Assembly (NCBI RefSeq): GCF_900128895.1
Contig: NZ_FSQW01000001.1
Location: 124,001-188,000 of the forward strand
Length of the DNA stretch: 64,000 nt
Reading direction: 5' to 3'
DNA from: Parasphingorhabdus marina DSM 22363
GTDB lineage: Bacteria; Pseudomonadota; Alphaproteobacteria; Sphingomonadales; Sphingomonadaceae
Part shown: positions 1 through 8,896 of the stretch, piece by piece
Layout: every line of letters starts with the position of its first letter
Numbering within the stretch: the stretch's first letter is position 1
The notes under the pieces: model-generated
What the model saw: the letters and a program-made list of their open reading frames with translations, nothing else
Told to the model about the DNA's origin: nothing
The model's database searches: none
Translations under genes and position numbers: made by a program

Positions 1-1006
1 GGCCATGGGTCAAGATTCCGCGATGGGTGAGATTGGAGAAGCGCAGACCAAAGGCCACCGTTGCCCAGGCATAGATAGCGGTCAGGATGACCAGCAGGCT
101 GCCCCAGATCCAGAGCAAAGTCTCATGGCCCTGGAACCAGTAGTCCCAGCCCGCCGTGTCCACCTCATAATGCAGCGGACCGCCAGGATACATCAGCGCA
201 AAGGGCGGGTAGCAGATCAGGGCCGCGACCCAGCCGCCGAGATAGGGATTGGCCGTGCGGATATGCGCATCGAGCGGCTTCATGGTCAGCAGATAGCCGA
301 CCGTCGCAAACTGCACGTCGACCACGAACATGGCGACGATCAGCCAGTGCGCGATCGCGACGGGGTCGCCGGCAATTTCCGCAAAATCCAGCCGGACAAA
401 ATCGCCGAAGCCGCCGGGCACAATCGAGATCATGAACGCGAGGAAAAAGCCTTTTACCGCCCAGGCGCGCAGGTGGTGATAGATCTGTTCCGGTTCAAAA
501 CTGCCCCGCTGACGGATCAGGAACTGGCCGAGATGCCAGGCCCCGTCGCGCGGGTCGACCAGATAGCGGTCGAGCCACAGAACATAGGGAACGGAAATGG
601 CGACCAGCCAGGGTGCAACGGTCTCCATCATGTCCATCGAGAACTGATATTGACCGGTCCAATACCAGCGGCCGATACAGTAGATCAGCGCGATCAGTCC
701 CCAGGTTGCCCAGAGGCCGGTCAGCTTGACGATACTGACATCCAGCGTCTCTTTCAGCGGTCTGGGGTTTTGCCAGTCAATGCCCGTTGTCGGGCGCAGA
801 TGGACCTTGTCATAGAGCAGCGACCAGATGATCATCGGGAGCGCACAGGCGGCGCAGGCCGCGAGCGCCGAATAGGGCCCGTCCATGCCATATTGACGAG
901 CGATCAGGACCCAGCAGCCCAGCCCGATCAGTCCGGCGAGGCCGACACCGGACGAGACCGCAGATTGCGGACGCGGGTCCGCCCCGGATGATTTTGGTCC
1001 GAACAT
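1..1006 (-). CDS. Polytopic membrane protein, isoprenylcysteine methyltransferase-like (3' end outside window)
   Basis: An open frame of 335 codons starts with ATG at 1006 and runs off the left edge without a stop. The protein is strongly hydrophobic with many Trp/Tyr-rich helices (for example WGLIALIYCIGRWYW and AHWLIVAMFVVDVQFA). The last visible residues, FGLRFSNLTHRGILTHG, resemble the start of the catalytic region of isoprenylcysteine carboxyl methyltransferase / phospholipid methyltransferase-like membrane enzymes, where a GPY-R-HP motif normally follows. That part lies beyond the window, so the assignment is tentative. It is divergent from the sugar dehydrogenase gene at 1150. A long plus-strand open frame covers the same bases but encodes a low-complexity, Gln/Asp/Arg-rich product typical of antisense shadows. 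Confidence 0.55.
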   Translation of the reverse strand, partial: MFGPKSSGADPRPQSAVSSGVGLAGLIGLGCWVLIARQYGMDGPYSALAACAACALPMIIWSLLYDKVHLRPTTGIDWQNPRPLKETLDVSIVKLTGLWATWGLIALIYCIGRWYWTGQYQFSMDMMETVAPWLVAISVPYVLWLDRYLVDPRDGAWHLGQFLIRQRGSFEPEQIYHHLRAWAVKGFFLAFMISIVPGGFGDFVRLDFAEIAGDPVAIAHWLIVAMFVVDVQFATVGYLLTMKPLDAHIRTANPYLGGWVAALICYPPFALMYPGGPLHYEVDTAGWDYWFQGHETLLWIWGSLLVILTAIYAWATVAFGLRFSNLTHRGILTHG

Positions 1007-1149
1007 GGCCCGGGCTTTAACCAAAAATGGTAAGTAACCCGTGAACAGCACCGGATGCAGCGGAAAAACCTAGGAAATTCCGGTCTCAGTCCCTATATTG
1101 CGACCATCTTCAAACCGGAACGCAAACCCTCATGCCGACAGGACAATTT

Positions 1150-2313
1150 ATGAAAACCCTCAGTTTAATTGCTCTCCCGATTGCACTTGTAGCATGCACC
1201 AACAGCGAGGACGCCCAGGCTACCGACGCAGCCTCCGAAGAACGAGCGGCGCTGGCGGATATTTCGCCGGTTGACCGTATGCCATTTGAAAAAACTGAAA
1301 TTGCCGTTTTTGACGAACCCTGGGCGATGACTTTCCTGCCGGATGGCCGGATGCTGGTGACCGAAAAAGCCGGCAAATTGCTCCTCGTCGATAATTCCGG
1401 CAGCAAGACAGAAATCGCAAATGTCCCCGACGTGGCTTATGGCGGTCAGGGCGGCTTTGGCGATGTCATCCTGGCGCCCGATTTCGCGAGCAGCGGGACC
1501 ATTTACCTGAGCTGGGCGGAGGCCGGAGACGATAATACCCGCGGGGCAGTCGTCGGCATGGCGAAGCTGGATCTGGGGAGCGAGAATCTGGCGCTGGAGG
1601 ATCTGAAAGTCATCTGGACGCAGACGCCCAAGGTCACCGGGCGCGGACACTATTCTCACCGCATGGTTTTCTCGCCCGATGGCAAATATCTGTTCATCGG
1701 GTCCGGCGAACGCCAGAAGTTCGATCCCTCCCAGGACATGGCCAGCAACATGGGCAAGATCGTCCGGCTTTATCCCGACGGCAGCATTCCGGAGGACAAC
1801 CCTTTTGTCGATCAGGAAGGCGCACTGCCCGACATCTGGTCTCTCGGTCACCGCAATATCCTGGGCATTGCCTATGATAGTGAAGGCCGGCTGTGGAACA
1901 CCGAAATGGGACCTCGGGACGGGGATGAACTGAACCTTGTCCAGCGCGGATCCAATTACGGCTATCCGATCGTGTCGGAAGGCGTGCACTATGACGGCAA
2001 GGATATACCCAATCACGACACCCGCCCGGAATTTGATGCACCCGATGTCGCCTGGGTCCCGACCATTGCTCCGGCCGGACTGGTTTTCTATTCCGGGGAC
2101 CTGTTCCCTGCGTGGAAGGGCAGCGCCTTTATCGGAGGTCTCGCCAGCGAAGCGATCATTCGCGTCAGTTTTGACGGGGAAGAAGCCCGGGAAGCCGAGC
2201 GCTTTTCCATGGGTGCCCGGATCCGCGAGCTTGAACAGGGGCCAAACGGCGCCATGTGGGTCCTCGAAGACGGGGAAGGCGGACGCCTGTTAAGGCTGAC
2301 ACCACCCGAATAG
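1150..2313 (+). CDS. PQQ-dependent sugar dehydrogenase (Asd/YliI-like), lipoprotein
   Basis: Predicted periplasmic soluble aldose dehydrogenase of the glucose/sorbosone dehydrogenase (GSDH) beta-propeller family, oxidising aldose sugars with PQQ. The chosen start ([16 protein letters not shown]) gives a lipoprotein signal with lipobox LVAC; an in-frame ATG at 1132 would add six residues but has no ribosome site, whereas AGGACA precedes 1150. Family signatures include [20 protein letters not shown] near the N-terminus, [36 protein letters not shown] and [13 protein letters not shown]. The length of 387 aa is normal for the family. It stands alone between divergent and convergent neighbours, and no PQQ biosynthesis genes are in the window. 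Confidence 0.88.
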   Translation: MKTLSLIALPIALVACTNSEDAQATDAASEERAALADISPVDRMPFEKTEIAVFDEPWAMTFLPDGRMLVTEKAGKLLLVDNSGSKTEIANVPDVAYGGQGGFGDVILAPDFASSGTIYLSWAEAGDDNTRGAVVGMAKLDLGSENLALEDLKVIWTQTPKVTGRGHYSHRMVFSPDGKYLFIGSGERQKFDPSQDMASNMGKIVRLYPDGSIPEDNPFVDQEGALPDIWSLGHRNILGIAYDSEGRLWNTEMGPRDGDELNLVQRGSNYGYPIVSEGVHYDGKDIPNHDTRPEFDAPDVAWVPTIAPAGLVFYSGDLFPAWKGSAFIGGLASEAIIRVSFDGEEAREAERFSMGARIRELEQGPNGAMWVLEDGEGGRLLRLTPPE

Positions 2314-2354
2314 CCTTCGCTTGGTCAGAGCGTACAGCTGGCACGCGCGCCGGT

Positions 2355-3191
2355 TCAGCGGGACGCCGTAGTGGTGCCTGACAGATCGCTGAGAAATTCC
2401 CGGACACGTTCCGCATTGGCTCCGAGATCGTGGATGCCGACCCGCGAGACCGAACGCATGTCGATAATACTGGCGTCGCCATTATCCGCGGCACGCGCCC
2501 GGATTACGACATCATCCTTGAAGCGGAACAATGAAATGGTCGCAGTGGCTTCCAGATGGCCGGCCGCGGGATCAATACTGGCTACCTCCCACCCGCGGTC
2601 CTCTGCGAGCCGGCGGGCCTTTTCAATGACATCGGCGACAGGCTCGTCAATCCGCACGGACCGGATGTCGGGATAGGCGTCCTGGTGCAATGTCGCCCAG
2701 CGCTGGCGGGGATTCATGCCCTGCATATCGCTGTCATCCGCACCGGGAATATTGTCCCAGTTATCTGCGCGAAGCGGCAAGGCCGAAAACTGTGGCGGAT
2801 CGGCCAGATCGGTGGTGATGTCGTGGATGGCCGGCAAGGTAGCAATGGTGAAGGCATAGCTGGCCAGGAAACTCAGAAATCCCAATGTGATGACAGTACC
2901 GAGACCAAGGAGCGGCCACCGGGTCTTGCGCCCCTTCCTCCGGTCGAGAATGATGCCGACAATGGCGATAATCAGCGCGATGAGCGCCGCCAGTCCGGTA
3001 AAGGGCAGGATTGAGAGGCCAGCCTGCCAGCCCCACAGGCCGAAACCGCCACCCGCAGCCGCTCCGAAAAAGGTGATCACGGCGCCCACGGCAATGACCA
3101 GAACCAGCCAGCCCTTTGGATCTTTTCGCAAACTCGCCAGCTTGCCGCCGGATGTCGCAACTTCTGCGCTGCCGTCTGTCTGTTCGTTCAC
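2355..3191 (-). CDS. DUF1499 family membrane protein
   Basis: 278 aa protein with three N-terminal membrane segments (about residues 28-50, 58-80 and 95-120), followed by a soluble DUF1499 domain from about residue 145 to the end. The domain is recognisable from PDIRSVRIDEPVADVIEKA, the GWEVASID stretch and FRFKDDVVIRARA. The biochemical role of DUF1499 is unknown. Translation probably starts at GTG 3191 behind GGGAGTAAGGGT. It converges with the sugar dehydrogenase gene and diverges from the acetyltransferase, so it is monocistronic. Confidence 0.8.
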   Translation of the reverse strand: MNEQTDGSAEVATSGGKLASLRKDPKGWLVLVIAVGAVITFFGAAAGGGFGLWGWQAGLSILPFTGLAALIALIIAIVGIILDRRKGRKTRWPLLGLGTVITLGFLSFLASYAFTIATLPAIHDITTDLADPPQFSALPLRADNWDNIPGADDSDMQGMNPRQRWATLHQDAYPDIRSVRIDEPVADVIEKARRLAEDRGWEVASIDPAAGHLEATATISLFRFKDDVVIRARAADNGDASIIDMRSVSRVGIHDLGANAERVREFLSDLSGTTTASR

Positions 3192-3366
3192 ACCCTTACT
3201 CCCTTTTGTTCCGGTCTTTTAGACACCGGGCGGGCATAGTGCAATCAGCTCCTTTTCCCCCAACCAATGGTTCAGATTGTGACAATTTTTGCCGACCAGT
3301 CGACAGATGCCGGGATTGGGGCTAGACGCGCGTTTTCGCTTGTGACCGACGGATGGAAATTACACC

Positions 3367-3891
3367 GTGATTAGCATTATTCCGCTTGTCGAAATTGATC
3401 CCGCGCTGGTCGAGCAGTTGCTTGATGCGGCGTTCGGTAAGGATCGCCACGAGAGAACCGCCTACAAGGTGCGCGAAGGCATGAATATACTGGAAGGCCT
3501 GAGCGTAGCGGCGGTAGACAGTGCGGAAAATGAATTGCTTGGTTCCTTGCAATGCTGGCCGGTGGCGCTCACCGATGAACAGGGGAAAATGCATCCGATG
3601 ATCATGGTCGGACCAGTCGCCGTCCATCCCGACTGCCAGGGAGAGGGCGTCGGCAAGGCGATGCTGGGCGCAATGCTCAAGGAATTGCAGGAAGGCGAAA
3701 GCCTGCCTCTCGTGATGATCGGCGACCCGGCCTATTATGACCGCTTCTTCGATTTCTCCCCGGCGCGCACACGAGGCTGGACTTTGCCCGGCCCTTGGGA
3801 ACCGGACCGTCTGCTGGTCCGGGCGCATGAAACCGCCAAATTGCCTAAAAAGGGCAAGCTGGGTCCCTGGGTCCGCCCGGCAAGTCCCTGA
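3367..3891 (+). CDS. GNAT family N-acetyltransferase (YhbS-like)
   Basis: 174 aa. The acetyl-CoA binding segment is visible as VAVHPDCQGEGVGKAMLGAML (Q/RxxGxG/A motif at about residues 85-105), followed by the YYDRFFDFSPA segment typical of YhbS-type GNAT proteins. The acceptor substrate cannot be read from sequence. Start codon is GTG at 3367; the next in-frame ATG lies inside the fold. It is upstream of, and in the same direction as, the DUF1285 gene (55 nt gap), so it may be co-transcribed with the DUF1285/NUDIX/CCA group. Confidence 0.82.
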   Translation: MISIIPLVEIDPALVEQLLDAAFGKDRHERTAYKVREGMNILEGLSVAAVDSAENELLGSLQCWPVALTDEQGKMHPMIMVGPVAVHPDCQGEGVGKAMLGAMLKELQEGESLPLVMIGDPAYYDRFFDFSPARTRGWTLPGPWEPDRLLVRAHETAKLPKKGKLGPWVRPASP

Positions 3892-3946
3892 CGCCAAAAG
3901 GCAAACCAGGATTTACAAACAGTTCGGGCCACAATAGGCCTGTTGC

Positions 3947-4513
3947 ATGCCCTATGCTCCACCGCCCGAAATGGCTTCACTGTCCCTGTCCGATATTGCG
4001 GATCTGGTTGCGCAGCAGAAACTGCCGCCCGTCGAGCAGTGGGATCCACAGGAAACCGGCGACAGCGAGATGCGGATTGCATCTGATGGTGGCTGGTTTC
4101 ATCAGGGAGATCCAATCAGCCGACCGGCGATGGTCCGGGCATTCTCGACTCTGTTGCGCCGGGAAGAAGATGGCAGCTTCGCCCTGGTCACTCCCTATCA
4201 GAAACTGGCCATAGCGGTTGACGATGTACCATTTGTGGCCGTGGAAATGGAGAGTTCAGGGACCGGCGCAGACCGGAAACTGGCGTTCCGGCTCAACACG
4301 GATCATCTCGTTCTCGCCGACCAGGAACATCCACTGCGTTTCCCGACTGGAACCGATGCACCGCAACCCTATCTGACCGTGCGCCGGGGCCTCGAAGCCG
4401 TCCTGGCCCGACCGGTCTATTACACGCTGGCCGAAATGGCACTGGAAGACAATCTGGAGCCATTTGGCATCTGGAGTCATGGCACTTTTTTCGCGATTGA
4501 CGCGGGACCATGA
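3947..4513 (+). CDS. DUF1285 domain-containing protein
   Basis: 188 aa soluble protein. The family hallmark is the stretch MRIASDGGWFHQGDPISRPA followed by LLRREEDGSFALVTPYQKLAI and FVAVEME. The function of DUF1285 is not established. Its stop codon overlaps the start of the NUDIX gene (ATGA at 4510-4513), which implies translational coupling. Together with the next two genes it forms a tight three-gene operon. Confidence 0.85.
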   Translation: MPYAPPPEMASLSLSDIADLVAQQKLPPVEQWDPQETGDSEMRIASDGGWFHQGDPISRPAMVRAFSTLLRREEDGSFALVTPYQKLAIAVDDVPFVAVEMESSGTGADRKLAFRLNTDHLVLADQEHPLRFPTGTDAPQPYLTVRRGLEAVLARPVYYTLAEMALEDNLEPFGIWSHGTFFAIDAGP

Positions 4514-5124
4514 CACGCTGTTCGCAAGGTCTCCGCGATCGCCTGTCGGCGGCATTGCGCACCGGACATGCCAATGATCTGGACGCGCACATGTCGGACG
4601 AACGGGATTTTGTCGCCGATGTGGACAGCCTGCGCGATGCCGCGGTGCTGATTGCGATTACCGATCGGCCCGATCCGGGCGTGATCTTTGTCCAGCGCCC
4701 CGACTATATGCGCAACCATCCGGGGCAGGTTGCTTTTCCCGGCGGCAAGATTGATCCGGAAGACCGGGACGCCGTGGATGCCGCCTTGCGCGAGGCCAAT
4801 GAAGAGGTCAGCCTCGCCCGCGGAGAGGTCGATATTATCGGGGAGACCGATTTGTATCATTCAGGCAGCGGCTACAAGATCCAGCCTGTCCTCGGCGTTA
4901 TCCCGCCGGACCTGCCGCTCGTGCCATGTCCGGAAGAGGTCGCCGACTGGTTCGAGGCCCCGCTGGACTTCATTCTCGATCCCAAGAACCAGAGTGCCCA
5001 TGTCGGCGAATGGCGCGGGGCGCGGCGGCAATATTATCAGATCAACTGGGAGAACCGGCGGATCTGGGGCATTACCGCCGGGATCCTGGTAAACCTGTCC
5101 AGGCGGCTGGGGTGGGCATCATGA
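4510..5124 (+). CDS. NUDIX hydrolase, CoA pyrophosphatase (YeaB/NudL-like)
   Basis: 204 aa. The NUDIX box GGKIDPEDRDAVDAALREAN followed by EEV fits GX5EX7REUXEEXGU, and the preceding GQVAFPGG is the extended motif of the CoA-pyrophosphatase subfamily, which cleaves CoA into 3',5'-ADP and phosphopantetheine. Substrate assignment rests on subfamily knowledge. It overlaps DUF1285 upstream and the CCA-adding enzyme downstream by four bases each (ATGA). Confidence 0.85.
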   Translation: MTRCSQGLRDRLSAALRTGHANDLDAHMSDERDFVADVDSLRDAAVLIAITDRPDPGVIFVQRPDYMRNHPGQVAFPGGKIDPEDRDAVDAALREANEEVSLARGEVDIIGETDLYHSGSGYKIQPVLGVIPPDLPLVPCPEEVADWFEAPLDFILDPKNQSAHVGEWRGARRQYYQINWENRRIWGITAGILVNLSRRLGWAS

Positions 5125-6329
5125 AATTGCCACCCGCGAGCTGGCATCAGCGCGAGTCTCTCAAAAATCTGGTGGCGCTACTCGGCGGAGATCAAGGTGA
5201 CACCCGGTTTGTCGGCGGCGCGGTGCGCGACACGCTGCTCGGCCTGCCGGTATCGGATGTTGACCTTGCCACGACACTGACGCCGGAAGCGGTGATTAAC
5301 CGGTTGAAAGCGGCGAAAATCAAGGTCATCCCGACCGGGCTTGCGCATGGAACCGTCACCGCGGTGACCGACGACGGACCGGTGGAGATCACCACCCTGC
5401 GCAGCGATGTCTCCACCGACGGACGGCGCGCGACTGTCGCCTTTACCGATGACTGGAAAGAAGACGCTGCACGACGGGATTTCACCATCAACGCGCTTTC
5501 GGCCGATCCGGTGACGCTGGAGGTTCATGACTATTTCCATGGAACCCGGGATCTCGAGACCCGCCATGTCCGGTTTATCGGTTCCGCCACCGAACGCATT
5601 GCCGAGGATCATTTGCGGATCATGCGCTATTTCCGGTTTCTGGCGCGCTTTGGAAATGATGCGGTCGATCAGGACGCCTTTGCGGCATGCAAACAGGCGG
5701 CAGCCAGTCTCCGCTCCCTGTCTCGCGAGCGTATTGCCGACGAGCTGATGAAACTGCTCGCGACCAAAAATCCGGTCTTCGCGGTTGGCCAGATGTTCCA
5801 GGCCGGACTGTTTGCCCATATATTTGCGGAAACGGACGGGGAGGCCGAACTGCTGCTCGCCCGTTTGATCCGGCGCGAAACGGAGATGGACGTCTCCGCC
5901 GATCCGTTGCGGCGTCTGATCGCGTTGCTTCCCAAGGATAGTGACCTGTCGCTCAAGATTGTCACGCTCTTGCGCTTTTCCAAAAAGATGCGGCGTGCGG
6001 TTACCAGCCGGCTCAGCGAGCCGTCGCCGGTCCCGGAGGCGATCCCGGCGCTGGCCTATCATCATGGGGCAGATGCAGCGCGGGACATGGCCCTGCTATT
6101 TGCCCAAGACAGCGATCTGCCTGCTAGTCTCGCGCTTCTGGAGAACTGGACAAAACCCGAATTTCCCATCGGTGGCGGGGATCTGGTGGAGATGGGTCTG
6201 GAGCGCGGGCCGATTGTCGCGGAGACGCTGCGCGAAATTGAACAGGCGTGGATCGAAAAAGGCTTCCCCGGTGACAGGGAAGCCTTTGAACTTGCAAAAC
6301 TGATGGTCCGGCAGGCGTCGACCCGCTGA
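5121..6329 (+). CDS. cca: CCA tRNA nucleotidyltransferase / poly(A) polymerase family
   Basis: 402 aa class II tRNA nucleotidyltransferase that builds or repairs the 3' CCA end. The nucleotidyltransferase motif is FVGGAVRDTLLGLPVSDVDL near residues 33-52 (catalytic DxD); RRDFTINALS and the RIAEDHLRIMRYFRFLARF segment follow. The start at ATG 5121 is chosen because it overlaps the NUDIX stop (ATGA) and gives the normal family N-terminus; a longer in-frame extension to 4926 would be read-through of the NUDIX gene. The downstream neighbour on the opposite strand is the PEP-CTERM remnant, only 16 nt away. Confidence 0.9.
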   Translation: MKLPPASWHQRESLKNLVALLGGDQGDTRFVGGAVRDTLLGLPVSDVDLATTLTPEAVINRLKAAKIKVIPTGLAHGTVTAVTDDGPVEITTLRSDVSTDGRRATVAFTDDWKEDAARRDFTINALSADPVTLEVHDYFHGTRDLETRHVRFIGSATERIAEDHLRIMRYFRFLARFGNDAVDQDAFAACKQAAASLRSLSRERIADELMKLLATKNPVFAVGQMFQAGLFAHIFAETDGEAELLLARLIRRETEMDVSADPLRRLIALLPKDSDLSLKIVTLLRFSKKMRRAVTSRLSEPSPVPEAIPALAYHHGADAARDMALLFAQDSDLPASLALLENWTKPEFPIGGGDLVEMGLERGPIVAETLREIEQAWIEKGFPGDREAFELAKLMVRQASTR

Positions 6330-6345
6330 ACCGGTCAGGCTGGTG

Positions 6346-6549
6346 TCAGGCGAGCGCCGGCTGGGCAGTCAGCTTCTTGCGACGACGCATGGCCCCGCCT
6401 ACCAAACCGAAGCCCCCGATCATCATCGCCCAGGTGGCTGGTTCGGGCACCGCCGGACTGACGATTTCAAGCATCACATTGTCGAGCAGCGGTCCGATAT
6501 TGTCATCGCCGTTGGAGCCAATTCGGGGCAGGCCGGATGCTGGCGTTAG
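6346..6549 (-). pseudogene. PEP-CTERM protein C-terminal remnant, in frame with parC
   Basis: Sixty-seven codons read in the same frame directly after the parC stop. They encode GDDNIGPLLDNVMLEIV, then PEPATWAMMIGGFG and a basic RRRKK tail, and stop at 6346-6348. This is the conserved end of sphingomonad PEP-CTERM exported proteins: the typical last beta-strand, sorting motif, transmembrane helix and positive cluster. The N-terminal body and signal peptide are missing because parC occupies that position. GTG/ATG codons near 6472 exist but would make only a tail. It is best read as the stump of a gene broken by a deletion or rearrangement that joined it to parC. Confidence 0.75.
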
Positions 6550-8823
6550 TCAGTCAAACTTCCCGCTTTTCGGAAATCCGGTCGGTGGCAAGCGGCCAGC
6601 GGCTCCGCGGGCCACGCGCCACATGGTGAGATCATTTTCCGTGCGGGTTCGGCCCGTATCGCCACCCATGGCCCAGCTCAGGCCTTCCTCCAGCGTGAAG
6701 CATGTCGCGTCGGACAGTCCGCCATCCTTGTACCGTTGCAACATCACGCCCTGCCCCTTGGCCATTTCCGGCATTTCGGACAGCGCGAAAACGACCAGCT
6801 TGCGGTTCTCGCCGATTGCCGCAACATGATCCGCCTGCTCGGGTACGGTGCGGACGACCAGCAGGCGGGCATCGCCTTTCAGGTTGACGACCTGCCGGCC
6901 CTTTTTGGTTTCCGCCACGACATCGGCGATTTTTGCGATGAAGCCCCGGCCCCAGGTTGAGGCTATCAGCAAACGGCCCTCGGGATGCGCGACCATCAGC
7001 GCCACCGGCTCGGTTCCCGGCTCCATATCGACCATGGACGCCACCGGTTCGCCAAAACCGCGCGCACCGGGCAACTTGTCCGCTCCGATGGTATAGAAGC
7101 GCCCATTATCACAACACATCAGGAGCTTGTCGGTGGTCTGGGCATGGAACGCGAATCTGGGGCCATCGCCCTCCTTGAACTTGAAGCTTTCCGGCTGGGA
7201 CAGGTCGGCATGGCCCTTCATCGCCTTGATCCAGCCGCGCTGCGACATGATGACGGTGACCGGTTCCTTTTCGATCATCGCCTCCAGCGGAATTTCGCGC
7301 GCCGGAGCCGCCTCCTCGAGCAACGTGCGCCGTTTGCCAAGCTCGGTATCTTCCGCATAAAGCTTGCGCAGTCCGGCGAGGTCCTTTTTCAGCCGCGTCT
7401 TCTGCCTTGCCGGGCTGGCAATCAGCTTCTCCAGCCCTTGGCGCTCTTCCTGCAGCTTGTCGCGTTCGGAACGCAGCTCCATTTCTTCCAGTTTGCGCAA
7501 GCTGCGCAGCCGCATGTTGAGAATAGCCTCGGCCTGGCGATCGCTGAGCTTGAATTCCTTCATCAGTTCGCCCTTGGGATCATCCTCGTAGCGGATGATC
7601 TCGATCACCCGGTCGAGATTGAGGAAGGCAATAATATAGCCATCGAGCAATTCCAGCCGGGCATCGATTTTTTCCAGCCGGTGCTGCGAACGGCGCACCA
7701 GGACTTCGATCTGGTGCTTGATCCACTCCTTGAGCACTTCCCGGATCCCCATCACCTTGGGCGTCCGGGTGTCGTCGAGCACATTCATGTTGAGCGAGAA
7801 GCGATTCTCCAGATCACTCATCCGGAACAGGCTATCCATCAGCAGGTCAACATCCACAGCCCGGTTTTTCGGTTCCAGCACGATGCGGATCTGTTCATCG
7901 GACTCATCACGGATATCGGCGAGAATCGGCAGTTTCTTGTCGGCGATCAGCTGCGCGATCTGTTCGATCAGCTTGCCCTTTTGCACCTGATAGGGAATTT
8001 CGGTGACTACCGCCTGCCAGGCGCCGCGCCCCTCCGCATCCTCCTTGTGCCACTTTGCGCGCAGGCGCATGGCGCCGCGACCGCTTTCATAGGCCGCATC
8101 GATAACCGACTTGGGGTCGACCAGCGTGCCACCCGTGGCGAAATCCGGTCCCTTCACGATTTCCATGATCTCGGCATGCTCGGTCTTCGGCGAGTCAATC
8201 AGCAGGGTCGCGGCATCGATGATTTCGGCGACATTGTGCGAGGGAATGCTGGTGGCCATCCCGACCGCAATCCCGCTGGCGCCATTGGCCAGCAGGTTCG
8301 GGAACAGCCCCGGCATGATTTCCGGCTCTTCGTCCTCGCCATTATAGGTCGGCTTGAAATCGACCGTCCCTTCATCCAGCCCGTGCATCAGTTCGATCGC
8401 CGTCCGGGTCAGCCGGGCCTCGGTATAGCGATAGGCCGCCGCGTTATCGCCGTCGATATTGCCGAAATTCCCCTGCCCGTCGACCAGCGGATAGCGCAGT
8501 GAAAATGTCTGGGCCAGACGAACCATCGCGTCATAGACCGACTGGTCGCCATGGGGATGATATTTGCCGATCACGTCGCCAACCACGCGGGCGCATTTCT
8601 TGTACCCCTGCGCCGGATCCAGCTTGAGCAGGCGCATCGCCCAGAGCAAACGGCGGTGCACGGGTTTCAGCCCGTCACGCAGATCCGGAAGCGACCGGGC
8701 AGTGATCGTCGACATGGCATAGATCAGGTAGCGCTCCGACAATGCGGCATCGAACGGCGCGTCGACAATCGCGTCAAATTCGTCTTCGGGAGTTGCTTCG
8801 GGCGTATCGGTCACATCACTCAT
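6550..8823 (-). CDS. parC: DNA topoisomerase IV subunit A
   Basis: 757 aa. ParC breaks and reseals DNA to decatenate daughter chromosomes together with ParE (not in this window). The GyrA/ParC core begins with YAMSTITARSLPDLRDGLKP; the catalytic tyrosine is Tyr133 in YRYTEARLT. The C-terminal half has the coiled-coil and a degenerate beta-propeller (SQRGWIKAMKGH, DNGRFYTIGADKLPG, RLLIASTWGRGF). In the quinolone-determining region the sequence HPHGDQSVYDAM places Gln where E. coli ParC has Ser80 and Asp where it has Glu84. The gene ends immediately before the PEP-CTERM remnant and appears to lack its own terminator. Confidence 0.95.
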   Translation of the reverse strand: MSDVTDTPEATPEDEFDAIVDAPFDAALSERYLIYAMSTITARSLPDLRDGLKPVHRRLLWAMRLLKLDPAQGYKKCARVVGDVIGKYHPHGDQSVYDAMVRLAQTFSLRYPLVDGQGNFGNIDGDNAAAYRYTEARLTRTAIELMHGLDEGTVDFKPTYNGEDEEPEIMPGLFPNLLANGASGIAVGMATSIPSHNVAEIIDAATLLIDSPKTEHAEIMEIVKGPDFATGGTLVDPKSVIDAAYESGRGAMRLRAKWHKEDAEGRGAWQAVVTEIPYQVQKGKLIEQIAQLIADKKLPILADIRDESDEQIRIVLEPKNRAVDVDLLMDSLFRMSDLENRFSLNMNVLDDTRTPKVMGIREVLKEWIKHQIEVLVRRSQHRLEKIDARLELLDGYIIAFLNLDRVIEIIRYEDDPKGELMKEFKLSDRQAEAILNMRLRSLRKLEEMELRSERDKLQEERQGLEKLIASPARQKTRLKKDLAGLRKLYAEDTELGKRRTLLEEAAPAREIPLEAMIEKEPVTVIMSQRGWIKAMKGHADLSQPESFKFKEGDGPRFAFHAQTTDKLLMCCDNGRFYTIGADKLPGARGFGEPVASMVDMEPGTEPVALMVAHPEGRLLIASTWGRGFIAKIADVVAETKKGRQVVNLKGDARLLVVRTVPEQADHVAAIGENRKLVVFALSEMPEMAKGQGVMLQRYKDGGLSDATCFTLEEGLSWAMGGDTGRTRTENDLTMWRVARGAAGRLPPTGFPKSGKFD

Positions 8824-8896
8824 GAGCGCTGCGATAGCAGGGTCGATTCCCGCTGTGTAGCGCGAAATGCATCAACCGGAAAATTGTTGAAGCCCG

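Noticed and set aside
5-991. Long plus-strand open frame of 328 codons
   Set aside because: Its product is Gln/Asp/Arg-rich and featureless, whereas the opposite strand encodes a coherent polytopic membrane protein.
6985-8502. 505-codon plus-strand open frame opposite parC
   Set aside because: It is the antisense of the conserved parC sequence and has no recognisable domain or ribosome site.
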